64,000 bases of DNA, from assembly GCA_021399435.1 (NCBI GenBank), contig JAJTUP010000060.1, positions 304,708 to 368,707 on the forward strand. Reading direction: 5' to 3'. This DNA is from Diaporthe sp. PMI_573. Taxonomy: Eukaryota > Ascomycota > Sordariomycetes > Diaporthales > Diaporthaceae. Positions 31,409 through 43,458 of the stretch are shown piece by piece. Within the stretch, counting starts at the first letter, position 1. Each line of letters opens with the position of its first letter. The notes below the pieces were generated by a model. That model had not been told where the DNA came from and ran no database searches. It saw only the letters and a program-made list of their open reading frames with translations. The translations under genes and the position numbers were made by a program.

Positions 31409-33872
31409 ATGGCACCGGCTACTTCGGCATCCGCCCAAGGTGGCATGTTTCACACCTTCCAGGGAGTCACCCCCCGGAAACCAGCTTCAGAGCAGCAACA
31501 AGAGAACCCCAAATCCAGCAGTGCCTCCGCGGCAAAGAGGATTACTACGCCTCACGCGTGTGCCGAGTGCAAGCGCCGCAAGATGTCAGTTGCCTAGACT
31601 CTCGGAATGTTATATGTCTAAGCCCCCGAACTGACCCTTCTCTACCAGTCGATGTGACGGCCAACAGCCTTGTGGCCAATGTCTCTCCAGCCGTGCTCCT
31701 AAGCGTTGCTTCTACGACAAGCATCGTCAACGCGTGATCCCATCACGCAAGTAAGTACTCGTCAACAGCTCCAACAAGACAATTCCTAACTCGCACAGAA
31801 CCCTTGAGGCCCTGTCTCAGTCGCTGGAGGAGTGCCGTTCGATCCTGAACCGGCTATATCCCAGCCATGATGTCCAATCCCTCCTGCCGCTCTCGCGGCA
31901 CGAGCTCTTGGATCTTCTCGATCGCCCATTTATTGACACATCCCTCCACGGGCTGCCATCACCACCTCTCACATCACCAACTCTGAACGGCGAGCTCGAT
32001 TCACCGATGTGTTCCACCTCGGGTGAGAGCCTGTCCACGCTGGAGCAGCTGCCCGGCCGGGACACCGAGTGGGATGAGGAGCGCAGAGGTAGGGAGCCAA
32101 TCCCAGTGGAAGCGGACGACGTCAACGCACTCTCTCTCTCTGTTGACCGGCAAACCTCGTACCTGGGGGCCTCCTCGATCAAGGCTGCGTTGATGGTCAT
32201 GCTCAAGGTTCAGCCTCAACTTCGAAATGCTCTAGCCGCTCCACTCAATACCTCCGAAATCCCACACAGCTTCCCTGCCGCTCGAACCAAGTCATCCGCG
32301 CCCAAGGACCCACAAAGGATCCCGTGGTCATGGAAAGGCCAGACACTGATCGACGCTTACTTCAAGAGAATCCACGTATTCATCCCGATGCTTGACGAGA
32401 CATCATTCCGGGCCGACTACCTCGAGGGACAGCGATTTGATGTTCCCTGGTTGGCACTTGTCAACATGGTTTTCGCCATGGGAAGCATCGTAGCGATGAA
32501 GTCAGATGACTATAACCACGTCAACTACTACAACCGAGCAATGGAGTTCCTGCCTCTGGATGCTTTTGGCAGCAGTCACATTGAGACCGTGCAAGCACTG
32601 GCCTTGATTGGTGGCTACTACCTGCACTACATCAACAGACCAAATATGGCCAATGCTGTTCTCGGAGGCACCATTCGGATGGCAAGCGCCCTTGGCCTTC
32701 ACAGAGAGAGCCTTGCCCAGAGCACCAGCGACGTGTCCGCTGCAGAGACCCGGAGACGCACCTGGTGGAGTCTGTTCTGCTTGGATACATGGGCGACCAC
32801 GACGATGGGCCGACCTTCATTCGGACGCTGGGGATCTGCAATCAACATCCGAGCTCCCGAGTTTGGCATCAACTCCTCCCGAGACTCTTCACAGCACGCA
32901 GGCATCCTGCCACTGATCGAGAACATCAAGTTCTGCAAGATCGCCACCGCCATCCAGGACACGCTGGCTGTAGCCCCCCTGGTCTCAACCGAGGACCGCC
33001 ACAGCCTGGACGGCCAACTGGTTAGCTGGTACAGCAGCCTCCCGTGGCTTCTACGGACCACGGATCCCTGTGCGGAGCCGCTCTACATTGCTCGCTGCAT
33101 CATGAAGTGGCGATACCAGAACCTACGCATGCTCCTCCACCGCCCAGTGCTCCTCAGCCTCGCCAGCGCCAACGCGCAGGAGGCGACCGACGTGGACATC
33201 GCAGCGGTCGAGACGTGCCGGGAGCTCGCCAAGCACACCATCGACGACATCGCGCGGGAGTGGACGCGCAACCAGATGCAGGGATGGAACGCGGCATGGT
33301 TCCTCTACCAGGCGGCCATGGTGCCGCTCGTGTCCGTGTTCTGGCAGTGGAACAGCCCGCGCGTGCCTGAGTGGAACAAGCAAATCGAGACGGTGATCGA
33401 GCTGCTCGACGCCATGGAGGACTGGTCGCTGGCAGCGCGACGCAGCCGTGAGGTCGTCTGGCGCATGTACGAGGCCAGCCGCACCATCGCGCACACGCGG
33501 TCCGAGGCGGCCGCGGCGGCACCCCTGACGCCAGGCTCCCTGCACAGTCTGGCCATCAACACCGACATGAGCGCGCTGCTGGCTGGGTCCCCTGGCTCCG
33601 AGCTGCACATGTCACCCATTGGGCTGGGGCCCGACGGCATTCCCATCATGGACATGCTGGATCAGCACGGCCTGCTCATGGACCACGAGGGCATGTACTG
33701 GGGCCAAGCCGACGACATGAGCCTCGACCCGTACTCGGCCGTCCACGACGGCGGGATGGGCCTGGGCGCCCCACAGCAGCAGCAGCAGCCCATCGACTAC
33801 AGCATGCTGGCGGGGGCTGGTGGACACCACCACCCCGGCTCGCTGGACGGCGGCTATCCCTTTGTGCACTGA
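31409..33872 (+). CDS. Zn2Cys6 fungal-specific transcription factor
   Basis: Nuclear DNA-binding regulator of 783 residues from three exons (31409-31584, 31649-31750, 31799-33872). The zinc cluster is at residues 51-79: C51-x2-C54-x6-C61-x5-C67-x2-C70-x8-C79 in CAECKRRKIRCDGQQPCGQC and following residues, a normal spacing. It is followed by a basic linker (KHRQRVIPSRK) and a short heptad segment (LEALSQSLEECRSILNRL) suited to dimerisation. The fungal_trans middle homology region spans about 210-480, with IDAYFKRIHVFIPMLDETSF, RMASALGLHRE and ETRRRTWWSLFCLDTWATTT. The C-terminus is acidic and glutamine-rich, with a QQQQQ run, likely for activation. The gene stands alone, so neighbours give no clue to targets. 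I do not assign a named regulator. Upstream ORFs suggest translational control. Confidence 0.93.
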
Positions 33873-36800
33873 GCCTTGGTCTCTTCCACGGCACGGCCGG
33901 GGTAGTATCGCCGGTACAGCCCCTACCATGGTTACATTTTCCGTTTTCCGGCTGATACTCTGCCACGCGCTAGCGGGGGTTGCGGGTTGCACCCATTTTC
34001 TGCTCCCTTTCCTTCTCTCTCTTACTCCGCTGAGCACGGCCTCATCACTTTTTGTACATACCCTTTTTCTTCTTTTTCTTCCATATTTTCCGAGCGGGCT
34101 TGCTTGCTTATTTGCTTGCTTGCATGCAAATTTCCTTACGATGTTGATGACACACCACAAAAAAAAAAGTCATGGAGGCGAATTGTGTCTTTCAATACAC
34201 CAAGGAGGGACACAAGTCCGAGAGACATGGCTGAGAGATGCCTTTCTTTGGATTGGCTACGATTGTATGGGTTATGGGGGGGGGGGTTGTTAAGGATGGG
34301 ACGAAGCCCATAGCCAAGATGCAGTGAGCCGGCCAGGCAGCACAACAGTGCAGTTACTTCACACAGTGAAGGGGAGGGGACATGGGAAAGGTCTGAAAAT
34401 CGATAGGAAGCAGTTTGATGAATAGCCAGGCCACCGAATACTATCAAGTCCTCAGGTCTCACAGAGCAAGGCCCAAAAGGTACCTCACGCCCAGTCAAGG
34501 ATCGCAAGTGACGGAACGCAGTGAGCCTCCCATCTGAGGTGGTGAATGTATTTTTCCGGACCACGTCACTCACACCCTCTCGGCCGGATATTGCGAGACA
34601 AGGCCGCAGCCGCAAAGGCATGGGTGATGGATCATGTACTACTTCAAACACTGACATGACTGGTATACCACTACTTCTGCACTTCTTCCAGGCTGTATGT
34701 TGAACCACAGGATGCAGGTCCGACACCTGCTGTGCTACGTTTGTGGCGGGGTGGTCGACGCAGTCGCGCACACGCATTGGGCTGGCTATTTTTGATGAGA
34801 AGTCCAACCCCCCTCCCCCACCAATGCAAGCCTTGGACGCCACCAAAGGGGGAAAACAAGATGGTGGTGCCCCGCTGCCGCTTCCCCATGGGGAAACGGT
34901 GCATGTTCATATCGGGGCGGGATCTCTGCTGTGCCGTCCCGCCGGCCCCCCACCCATCACACGGACGAGACAGGGAAAAAGTAGAAGAGTTAGACCAAGG
35001 ACAGCGGATGCCATGTGGTAGCGAGATTGCGATGCGGTTAGGGCATGGATTCTTGCTCTTGTTTCTTTTTTGTCTTCCCGTGGAGCCAATTAGGTGGAGG
35101 GGACGTGCGCGAAAAAGAAGGAAAGACTAAAAACCTGACATTGCTGGACCCCTGGCCCGGCGTGTGTTTCCACTGCCCTGCTTCTATCCGCCTCGTCAGC
35201 ATTTTGTCATCGCCACAGCGGTGCGTTCGATGATGGCACGCGTGAGGGAGGCTTCCCTGGTGCCCCTCTCATCTAATTAGTGGCAAATATCTATACTCCC
35301 GCGGTGCGGCGCAGTGCCCATAGGCCTGATAGGCCCACGGGCGTTGGCATGGCCTCCTCCTCCTTCGCTTCGCGGGAGATCACCTGCTGGCCGCCTCCTC
35401 ATGGGATCAACCCCGTCTGGAAAGATCAGCCCTTCCACGTCGTCAGGGTCGTCCTGCCTGTCCTGCCTGTGGCGTTCAGTCGGGGACGTGGGCTCGCTTC
35501 CTAGGAACCCAGCACGGCGGGTAACCTGTGGGAGGTCACCTGTACCATGTAAGGGGGCCGCCTGGGACGAAGCGGTGATGGAGATCACAGCCTTCCAAGA
35601 CGGACTGGGCGCTGATCTTCCCTGGTACCGTGGAGAGAAGTCTATCGATCCTGCCCGACAGATTGCCTGTTGTGGTTCTGGCTGGGGAGCCGGCCGGCAG
35701 AGGCGAGTGCACTGGCTGACCGGGCGGCTGACCTGGCTCGCCTCGCTGGAGGAGGCTGGACAGGGAGCTCGGCGCCGGTCTGATGGGATCCGGGCACACC
35801 TCCGGACGGTAGACATGAACGAGTTTCCTCTTCGAGACCATAACTCGACCTGGACTCTGGCGGGTGCAGGCGCCCGGTCAGTATCATTGGGTATCATGGC
35901 ACGTCAGGGCGTCAAGACGGGGGGGGCAGGTGACACATCTGGCACCCCCTCCGTGCGTCTTCTCCTGGGCTGTTCTACTCTTGTCTGCGTGTGCCGCCAT
36001 GTCAAGCCACGGGTGCTTCGAGCTGTGCACGCAGACGATGGGCTTTTTCTCCGAGTGGCATGGGAATGTCAAACGGTCTTTCGATGGGCACTGGCATGGC
36101 AGGTCAGACAGACGATCGGCGTGTAGGAGGCTTAAAGGTAGCATGGGCGTGCTGATCACAGGAGGAGCTTGGCCGAGAATGGATGGCATCTGCGGGGCCG
36201 GTGCGACTGTGCGAAGGTTGTGGGCTAGCTAGAGCACCGAGGGTCCCTCCACCACGAAACCCATCAGGTCCCTGAGGTCGACTTGGCAGATGGCTGGTTT
36301 CCCGAAGTTCCTGTGGAATACCACGATACCTTGGTACCTGAGCCACATGTGCAAGGGCAGATGCAGGTCCTGGGGCAGGGAAGCAGGGTGTCGTTGGAGC
36401 ATAGTTGGAGAAGGGTGGGGTGGAGACAGGTCATGGAAGCTTTGCGATTGGGGGCCACGCCCGGGTGTGGGGTTGATTTTGGGGAAGGCTGCCCAGCCTT
36501 TGGACGATCGACAGGGAGCAGGGCGAGATGAACTCCTGGAGCAATCTGGAGTTGCGGCCCGTCGCGAGACGTCGATGGGAGGTCGCCTGTACCTAGATTT
36601 GTGCCTGGCCAAGGTGAGATGTGACGTCGTCAGAACATGCACCACACCTGCTCCACCTTCATGCGGGGCATGCCCTTGTGCTGCAGGGGCTGGTGCCGTC
36701 CCATGTACCCTGCGGGGCTAAAAGGGGTAGCATCGAGCAGCCAGGAAGCGGCTTCGAGAACAGACAGCGCGTACCGGCTGGACTGCCCGTCTAGGCTGGT

Positions 36801-37216
36801 GCCATCACCACTTGGCCTCCTAGCCTAACCGACAACGGCACTTGACAGAGAAAATTTGTGACGATCCACAACTTACGGGCATACGGAAGGCAGGGCTGGC
36901 TGGGAGCCACGAGTGAGCCGAATACGTGCCGACACGGACACACGCAGCCTGAGGGACGGGAGCCCATCTCCAGGCTCAGGCTGTGTGCAGGCGCCCGCAC
37001 ATGACCGCAAAATCATACCCGCGCCGCGAGTCCTCAAGGAACTTCGGCCCTGCTTCGAGGCTGCGAGCCTAACCGTGACCCCTATAACAGACACGTCCTA
37101 TTGTCATATGCTGGCTGCCATTAGCCATCCACCCAGAGTGTCCTCGACAAGGCCGGACCAACAGAAGCACGACAACCACCACACACCAGGCTAACCACCT
37201 GACAACTGATCGCGGA

Positions 37217-37243
37217 CCACGGCCCACGGCCCACGGCCCACGG
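37217..37243. repeat. Tandem 7-base repeat (GGCCCAC)
   Basis: About four tandem copies of GGCCCAC (the first one partial) in noncoding DNA downstream of the transcription factor. No function visible. Confidence 0.85.
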
Positions 37244-39683
37244 ACCTCGGACGAGTCCAACCCATCCAAAACAGTAGCAGCCCACATATCGGCTGCTACC
37301 TTTGTTTCTTGTATTATCCGTCACTGTTTACTACACAGTACTCGCCCGCGTATACGTGCGTGCAAGGCACAGCATCATGACATGACCGGCTCTAACCTCC
37401 GCCAGCCGACGGGTACGTGCAGCACAGCCTGATCCACCACTGCATCCCATCACGGCACAGCTCCACTTACCACTGACTCTCTAAGTGGAGAGCGCAATGC
37501 TACTGCACTGGCAGCTGCTGTGCAGGCGGTCTTCGCCGTTGCTTCTCTCTCTCCGCCCGCGCGGGCACCAGTCCGATCTGGACATTCCCTCCTCTAATCT
37601 GGATCAGTTGGTCGTATGTCATGCCGGCACTCGAGAACCGCTGCTGTCGGCTGTTGTTGACCGGTGAAGCTTAATGGCGTCACTTTTTGCATCCTGACCC
37701 CATACCGTGCCTAGGTCCTAGGCCATGCCGGCACTCGACTGCTCCCTCGCAGCAGCTGGGGGCTTCTCGGCGGAGCCCGACAGGGGCCACCCCTATATAC
37801 CAGCCGGGCTTGCTCCTGTTTTGTCCTCGCTCGCCTGAATCCTGCTGCACTCTGGCACTTGGCCAAAAGCTTCGTGGGAGGCTGCCGCCCCCCCGGGGGC
37901 GTGGAGTTCTGGGCCCGCCAGGGAGGCTGCAAGGCCATGCTGCACCCCTCCCCGTCGTCACCGTCACTCTCGGCATCGCCAATGGGCATTGGCACGGCAG
38001 TGGGCGACAAAGGCGGGGCGGCGGCGTGGATAGCTGCTTCTTCCGGCCAGGGGGCAGCCGATTAGCCAAAGTACGGGAAAGATGGCCTCGCCTTGCGGGG
38101 ATGGGCATCGCACGCCAGACAATGGGTGGAAATGGTGTTTATCCAGCGGGCTACTGCAGACACAGCCCAAGCCGACCCAAAGAAAAGGAAAGTAACCATG
38201 GCATCTGGCTGCTTGTTTCCCACACCAACCCCTCTCCAGACCCAAGCGAGCAACTCTTGTTGTCAAGCGAGCTGTCGCAGCCGCGCGTGCGACCGCACAT
38301 TGATGGCAGGTGGCTTGCATCCGGCATGAAAAATGTTCCACACAGACCAATCGTGGGAGGCGCAAATCAATCTGACACGGGTCGGTCGAGAACTTTGTAT
38401 GCAGTCCCCGACAGCCCGGTTACCCGTGGACCTTGGTTGGGCTCGAACTCTACGCCCTGGGTGAGACCTTCTTGCCTGTCAGGGGTGGGGGGTGGCCTGC
38501 CTATGCAAGCTCGAGGGGCCGGGGTCGTTGGGGAGCCGCACTAGCTGCGCGGCTTTCTCACCGTTCGCGGGGACCTCATTTGAATGCTCAGGCCCCGGCC
38601 GGAAATTTTGAAAAAATAACTTCGTTGGAGCTGTGTCATGTAGAAATAAGCTGGCCTTCGGACACTTTCAAGGGCCCGATCGCATAGGCTGGTTAATGTT
38701 ATGGGTGTCAGTATCTATCTCTCTGGTGAGCAATTCGCGATCCAAGTACACTGCAGTGTCGCAGACCGGCGACGTCCTCGCCCAGAGGCCGCCGGCTCGA
38801 TAGTCCTTGAGCAGAGGGTCTGTGGACTCGAAAACAGGTATTTCGTATCCCCGTAGAGCTCAGCACCGTCGCCGGACAGTCAGCATTGTCAAGGCCAGAT
38901 TTCGCAGCCAACACGGCCCATCTTTCGCATTGCTTAAGCCTCAGACTTGTGCGGTTTGATCAACTCGGTACTCGCTTGTAAAGTTAGCTAGCCTTATGTA
39001 AAGTGGAAGAATCCTCTGTCAAAGCTCTCGCGGCATTGAGTCTGTCTGAGCTTTCTAATCAATCTCTAACGAGCTCTTGAGTTGTCCAGTTACGAACTGA
39101 ATCTTGAGAATAGTTTATCATCATAACAATCTACCACCATACCGTGCATATGGGGCCCGTGGAAGGGGTCGTAATGAATGCTGCCGGCCTTTCCCAGCTT
39201 ACTTCTCGATTCCCATACCGTCTTTCTCCTCTTATGATAATTACTATAAAGTTCGCCTCGACTTGACGTTCAGTTTGATATACATTGTCAGATCTGAGTA
39301 ATATTCTAAGTAGTAAAAGCGGTCATAGAGTGGAAGTGTTAGATCTCGGATAGAAGTCAATTTTACAGAGAGGTTCTCTCCCTCTGAAAAGCTTTCTCCT
39401 CAATTCCCTTAGAGTGGCTCTCCTCCTTCGGGACACCGGCTGGCTGAAAGAGAATCCCTTCCTTCCCCTCCCTACTGGGTCTGTTTTTGAATTCTGGGCT
39501 TCGGATCCGAGAATTAATTGCTCTAATTCTGGTTCTGATTCTGATCTGTATCAATTGATGATCCTTAACCCAAATTCAAAGTGAGGAAGGTGGGAGACTT
39601 GAACTTGAACTTGAAGAAGGAAGGAAGGACGGTACTCCTCTTTTCCCGTACCTAGGTATACTGGTGATATATACTGATGCATT

Positions 39684-39752
39684 TGTGACCACATTTTTGC
39701 TCTGTGACTACTTTTCTGCTCCGTGACTATTTTTGCTCTATGACTGTTTGCT
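39684..39752. repeat. Short tandem repeat with 18-bp period
   Basis: Three to four imperfect units resembling TTGCTCTGTGACTACTTT follow one another (variants with CTCCGTGACTATTTT and CTCTATGACTGTTTG). This is a small minisatellite inside the AT-rich block. Confidence 0.7.
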
Positions 39753-39974
39753 ATGGAAAGATACTGAGTTACCAGTTGATAGCTTAGGACATAAGGTGTA
39801 CAAATACTATAGAGTTATTGAGAGATAGTTTTCAAAGAGAAATATTCAAATACCTAGGTAGCTACTAGAACGCCGTAGACCAGCTCTGCGGGCCTACCAA
39901 ATCACGTTATTATAGCTTTGCAGTGTTGAGCTGCCGCAAAAATATAGAACTCAACAGGGCCATTCCTTTCTAGT

Positions 39975-40154
39975 ATGAATTCCTCAGTCCGTGCTACCAA
40001 CAAAAGGATTTCTAAATACATTCATGGCCTTTCTGAAATAGAAGAAGCACAACGAATCAACTATGTGGGCAGTGTCCTGAAGGTGTGTGGTACGTGGCAT
40101 TCCTGTGTTAGGTGTGAAGGTTTGCAAGACAGGAAGGACATTGTCTCCCAATAG
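39975..40154 (+). CDS. Small ORF of unknown status in AT-rich block
   Basis: A 59-codon ATG frame with protein-like composition, starting MNSSVRATNKRISKYIHG and containing GLSEIEEAQRINYVGS and a cysteine-rich end (VCGTWHSCVRCEG). It is not recognised, stands among AT-rich noncoding DNA, and has no clear neighbouring exon, although GT and TTAG signals around 40083-40111 could form an intron. It may be a fragment of a decayed mobile element or a small real gene. Confidence 0.2.
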   Translation: MNSSVRATNKRISKYIHGLSEIEEAQRINYVGSVLKVCGTWHSCVRCEGLQDRKDIVSQ

Positions 40155-40374
40155 CACCCCATTACATATGCCTGTAATTCAGTTAATCGTATGTGCACTT
40201 TGAATGCCTCGAAAACTTTTCAACTAAAGAAAGCAAAAATATCTGAAGGGTTGTTTTGTGGTTTTGTGCTATTGAGCAGCGTGGCTAGATTGCAGCAATT
40301 TTGGCTGATATTCAGACAGTGTGGCATGTAATAGCAAGAAGAACTAGACCACCAAATAAAACTTGTGGACTTAC

Positions 40375-40894
40375 TCATGTGGTGACATGAAATTGACCAG
40401 CCGGAGTCCATCCATGGTGGAAGGCTAACCTTGACCTTGAATAGTCTCTTGATATTGTATTGCGTGCAATGAAATGTCCCTGATGATGCTGCCTAAACGA
40501 CCAGTAAAATATCAAGCTGGGCTGGATTATCGTTCTCCTTCTACCCCAATTACCCTTTCTGCTCACGGACAAGTATTCTAGAGTCTCCAGGGTTGCTTGT
40601 ATCACGAAAAAGTCATTGCACTATTTGTGCAAAAGCGACGCCGCTATTTGTCACGGGCACATAGCGTATATACTGTGACAGCTTGACATGCAAAGCATTG
40701 CTGGTTTGGTCTGAAAGAGAATGGTCAGCGGCTCGGTATCGGTTACGAAATGCCACCACCTCTTCACAATACTCTATATCAGCACTATGGAGATGACCCT
40801 CAGTGCAGTCCGTACCGTCTTCATTGACCTCCCCAGGAGGAGGTGGCTTCTGGCAATGAAGCCAATTGGCCTTCTGATGACAACGCCCGCCCAC
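40375..40894 (-). pseudogene. Possible decayed coding region in two frames
   Basis: Two consecutive minus-strand open stretches, 40894-40613 and then 40605-40375, have protein-like composition (for example NEDGTDCTEGHLHSADIEYC, then QATLETLEYLSVSRKGNWG) but are in different frames, separated by a TGA/TAG pair, and the first lacks an ATG. This is what a broken gene or transposon fragment would look like. I do not recognise the family, so the call is tentative. Confidence 0.2.
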
Positions 40895-41612
40895 CTACCA
40901 GGAACCCAAGCATACTTGCCTGCAAGCTAATTCGGAAAGTAGCTGAGACATTACTGTCTCAACAATGAAAAGTGCATGGTTCTTTGCAGATATGTACTAC
41001 CAAGTAATAAATACAAGCTTTGCAGGTGTCTTTTATGCAGGCACGTGCATCTACCTGGTAGAGCACCTGAGGATTACTTACTGCCCGACCTGATGACACT
41101 CTCATGGAATAATCTGATATGTTCCAGGAGATAAGAATCCTGGCAGGAAATCTACAGATAATCCTCCTGTGGGAAATGCTGCTATGGAAGAGCCTCCTAC
41201 CAGACGATCGGGTACATGATAGTTTAGCTACAAGGGTTTCGTAATGCTGCTTTGGTAATTTGTGAGCATGTGGCTATGCCAGTGTGATGATGTATGTGAG
41301 GTCCACCTGGGTAGCCGTTGTGTCGATATCCCCATCGGAAAATCGAATCCCATGGCACGGGTGGTTCACGATATCCATCGGGCACGATCTACAAGTTCAG
41401 AGAAAGAAACCTTATTTAAGATTATGAAATCTCTGGAGTTTGACTGACCAAACCCTTCAGTCATCCAGCCTACCTCCAGGATATTGAATACGAAAAGCAT
41501 CAGGGGTATCCCAAACTCCGTACTTGTGGATGCAGATATTCTGTCCATCACGACCCCGGACGCCTGAAAAGCAAAGCAGAAAGGTAAAGGATGTGACGGG
41601 TAGTTTTTGCGT

Positions 41613-43458
41613 TCAGGCAGATGCTTGGGATCCTGCGGTATCGGCCGCTACACTCTTCTCGGCCTCCCGCCGCTGGTTCTCAGCGTGGACCTGCTGGTCT
41701 CTCTGCTCCTCCAGGGAGCCTCTGTTCCGGCGATACGTGCCCATGGTCAGGAGCACACCGACCCCCGCAATGATGGCGCCCACTTGCATAGTCCGAGTGA
41801 ACGCGTCGTTGTATGTCTTGCGAATATCGGCCGGCGAAGTAGAAACCAGTGCTGCGAAGCCCTCGGGCGGAATCGGTCCGCCGAGCTGTTTTGTTTGCTC
41901 TGCTGCTAGCACTGCTGTTGACATGGCAATTCCAATGCTTCCTCCAAGCATCCGAGACTGAGAGATGATGCCTTGTGCTGGGGCTACAAGAAGGCATCGT
42001 GAGCTGTCACTGTGGCGCTATGCTGGGGAGGGGCGATAGAAACTTACCATGTTCAGCGATAGGCGACTCCATGGCGGTGAACATGGTTGCAGAGGCCGTG
42101 ATCATCCCATATCCCAGCCCGATGAACACCAGGAAGCCAAGGAACTTTGGCTGAAGCTCGGAAGAGTCCGAGATCGTTGTCTCGAGGGCCAGGCCCAGTG
42201 TGACCAGAATAGAAGCAACCGTCATCGTCTCGGACAGCCGGTTCTTCCTCTTGCTTAGGGCACCGGTGACGGCGCTCCCGATCCCTGTGCCACCCAACAT
42301 TGGCAGCATCATGACGCCAGCCATGACTGGGCTCTTCCCATTGACAACCTGGAGGCGAAGCGGTACGGCGTAGAGTGTGGAGAGGTAAGCAAAACCGAGG
42401 AATATGGTGTTCAAGATGACAGCGGCAAAGACGCGGTTTCGGATCAGGACAAGAGGTAACGCTGCCATCTTGTTTCTCCAAAAGTGCTCGAAGATGCCCT
42501 CCCATGCAAAAAGGCTGATCCAGCAGATTAAGCCAGCCACCAGCGGCCCGATGAAAGTTGCCCTCGCCCAAGGGTTCTCCGCATGGCTATACCCGGCGTC
42601 TTGGAAGGCAAAGACGATAAGGACCGCGGCTGATACAACCAGAAGCGACCCCGGGAAGTCCAAGTCCTTCCATGAACGCTTATGAATGGTAGGGAGGTAC
42701 TCAGCGTCCGGCCACGAGACATAGAAGAGAACCATGGATACGAATCCGACGGGGCCACTAGGAATCGAGTCAGGATTAGAAGCCCACGGACTGAGTCAAG
42801 TATGGATGCGCAACTCACTTGATCCAGAACACCCATCTCCATGTGGTGTAAGCAGTGAACAGACCACCGAGAACAGGACCGAGCACGCCAGAGGTTGAGA
42901 CTACTGCTCCGATCAGGGGGGCTATGTAATTCCGGGCCTTTGGCGGGCACATCTCAGGGAAGATGATCATGGTCACCGAAAATAAACCAGACCCGCCGAT
43001 GCCCTGGAGTGCTCGGCACGCAATCAGAGCGTTCATGTTCTGCGAGAAGCCGCAGCCAAGAGAGAAGGAGAAGAAAATGATAAAGGCGGCAACGAAGGCG
43101 TTACGCCTGCCGACGACGTCGGAGATCCGGGAAAAGAACACGGCAGACCCGAGGAAGGCCAGTGTGTAAGCCAGGGCAACCCAATTGATTCGTTCCACGT
43201 CGTCAAACTCTACACCGATGGTGTACAGACTGGTTGCCACGATTGATGCGTCGATCATAGAAAGAAACAGGCCAAGGCAGAGGCTGCGCAGCATGTCAGC
43301 AACGGCAACTGTGAATCTTGTTTCTGGGAGGCAACGGACCCAACACAGAGGAATGCAAATCGCCACGGCGGGATGTTTGACTCGCGAAAAAAGATGTCAT
43401 CTGTCTGTCGAGGGACCGGGTCGGCCTCATCTGCAGGAGACGGACCTGGGGCTGCCAT
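41613..43458 (-). CDS. MFS multidrug transporter (DHA-type)
   Basis: Plasma-membrane drug/proton antiporter-like protein of 554 residues from four minus-strand exons (43340-43458, 42819-43283, 42048-42757, 41613-41983). After a short polar N-terminus (MAAPGPSPADEADPVPRQTD) there are many hydrophobic helices. Signature blocks are LFLSMIDASIVATSLYTIG in helix 1 (like the LDxTIV motif of DHA2 drug exporters), SRISDVVGRRNAFVA (motif A), ACRALQGIGGSGLF, and TSGVLGPVLGGLFTAYTTWR (antiporter motif C). The C-terminal tail is charged (RREAEKSVAADTAGSQASA). I favour the 14-helix DHA2 group, but did not count helices rigorously. Substrate unknown; no biosynthetic genes adjoin it. The start is the ATG at 43458; an upstream in-frame extension lacks support. 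Confidence 0.9.

Larger units (their letters stand above)
33873..41612. other. 7.7-kb gene-poor region: GC-rich part then AT-rich part
   Basis: From 33873 to about 38.9 kb the sequence is GC-rich, with long chance frames on both strands (35314-36126, 35277-35897, 37687-38544) that lack domains and have repetitive P/R/S/G composition. From about 38.9 to 41.6 kb it becomes AT-rich and holds short repeats, TACCTAGGTA palindromes and small decayed-looking ORFs, listed separately. No gene is confidently supported. Confidence 0.45.

Noticed and set aside
35314..36126. 270-codon frame downstream of the transcription factor
   Set aside because: GC-rich region with overlapping frames on both strands, composition dominated by S, R, G and P, and no domain; likely chance.
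37687..38544. 285-codon frame in GC-rich intergenic DNA
   Set aside because: P/G/S/R-rich, no family, and a competing minus-strand frame of similar quality.
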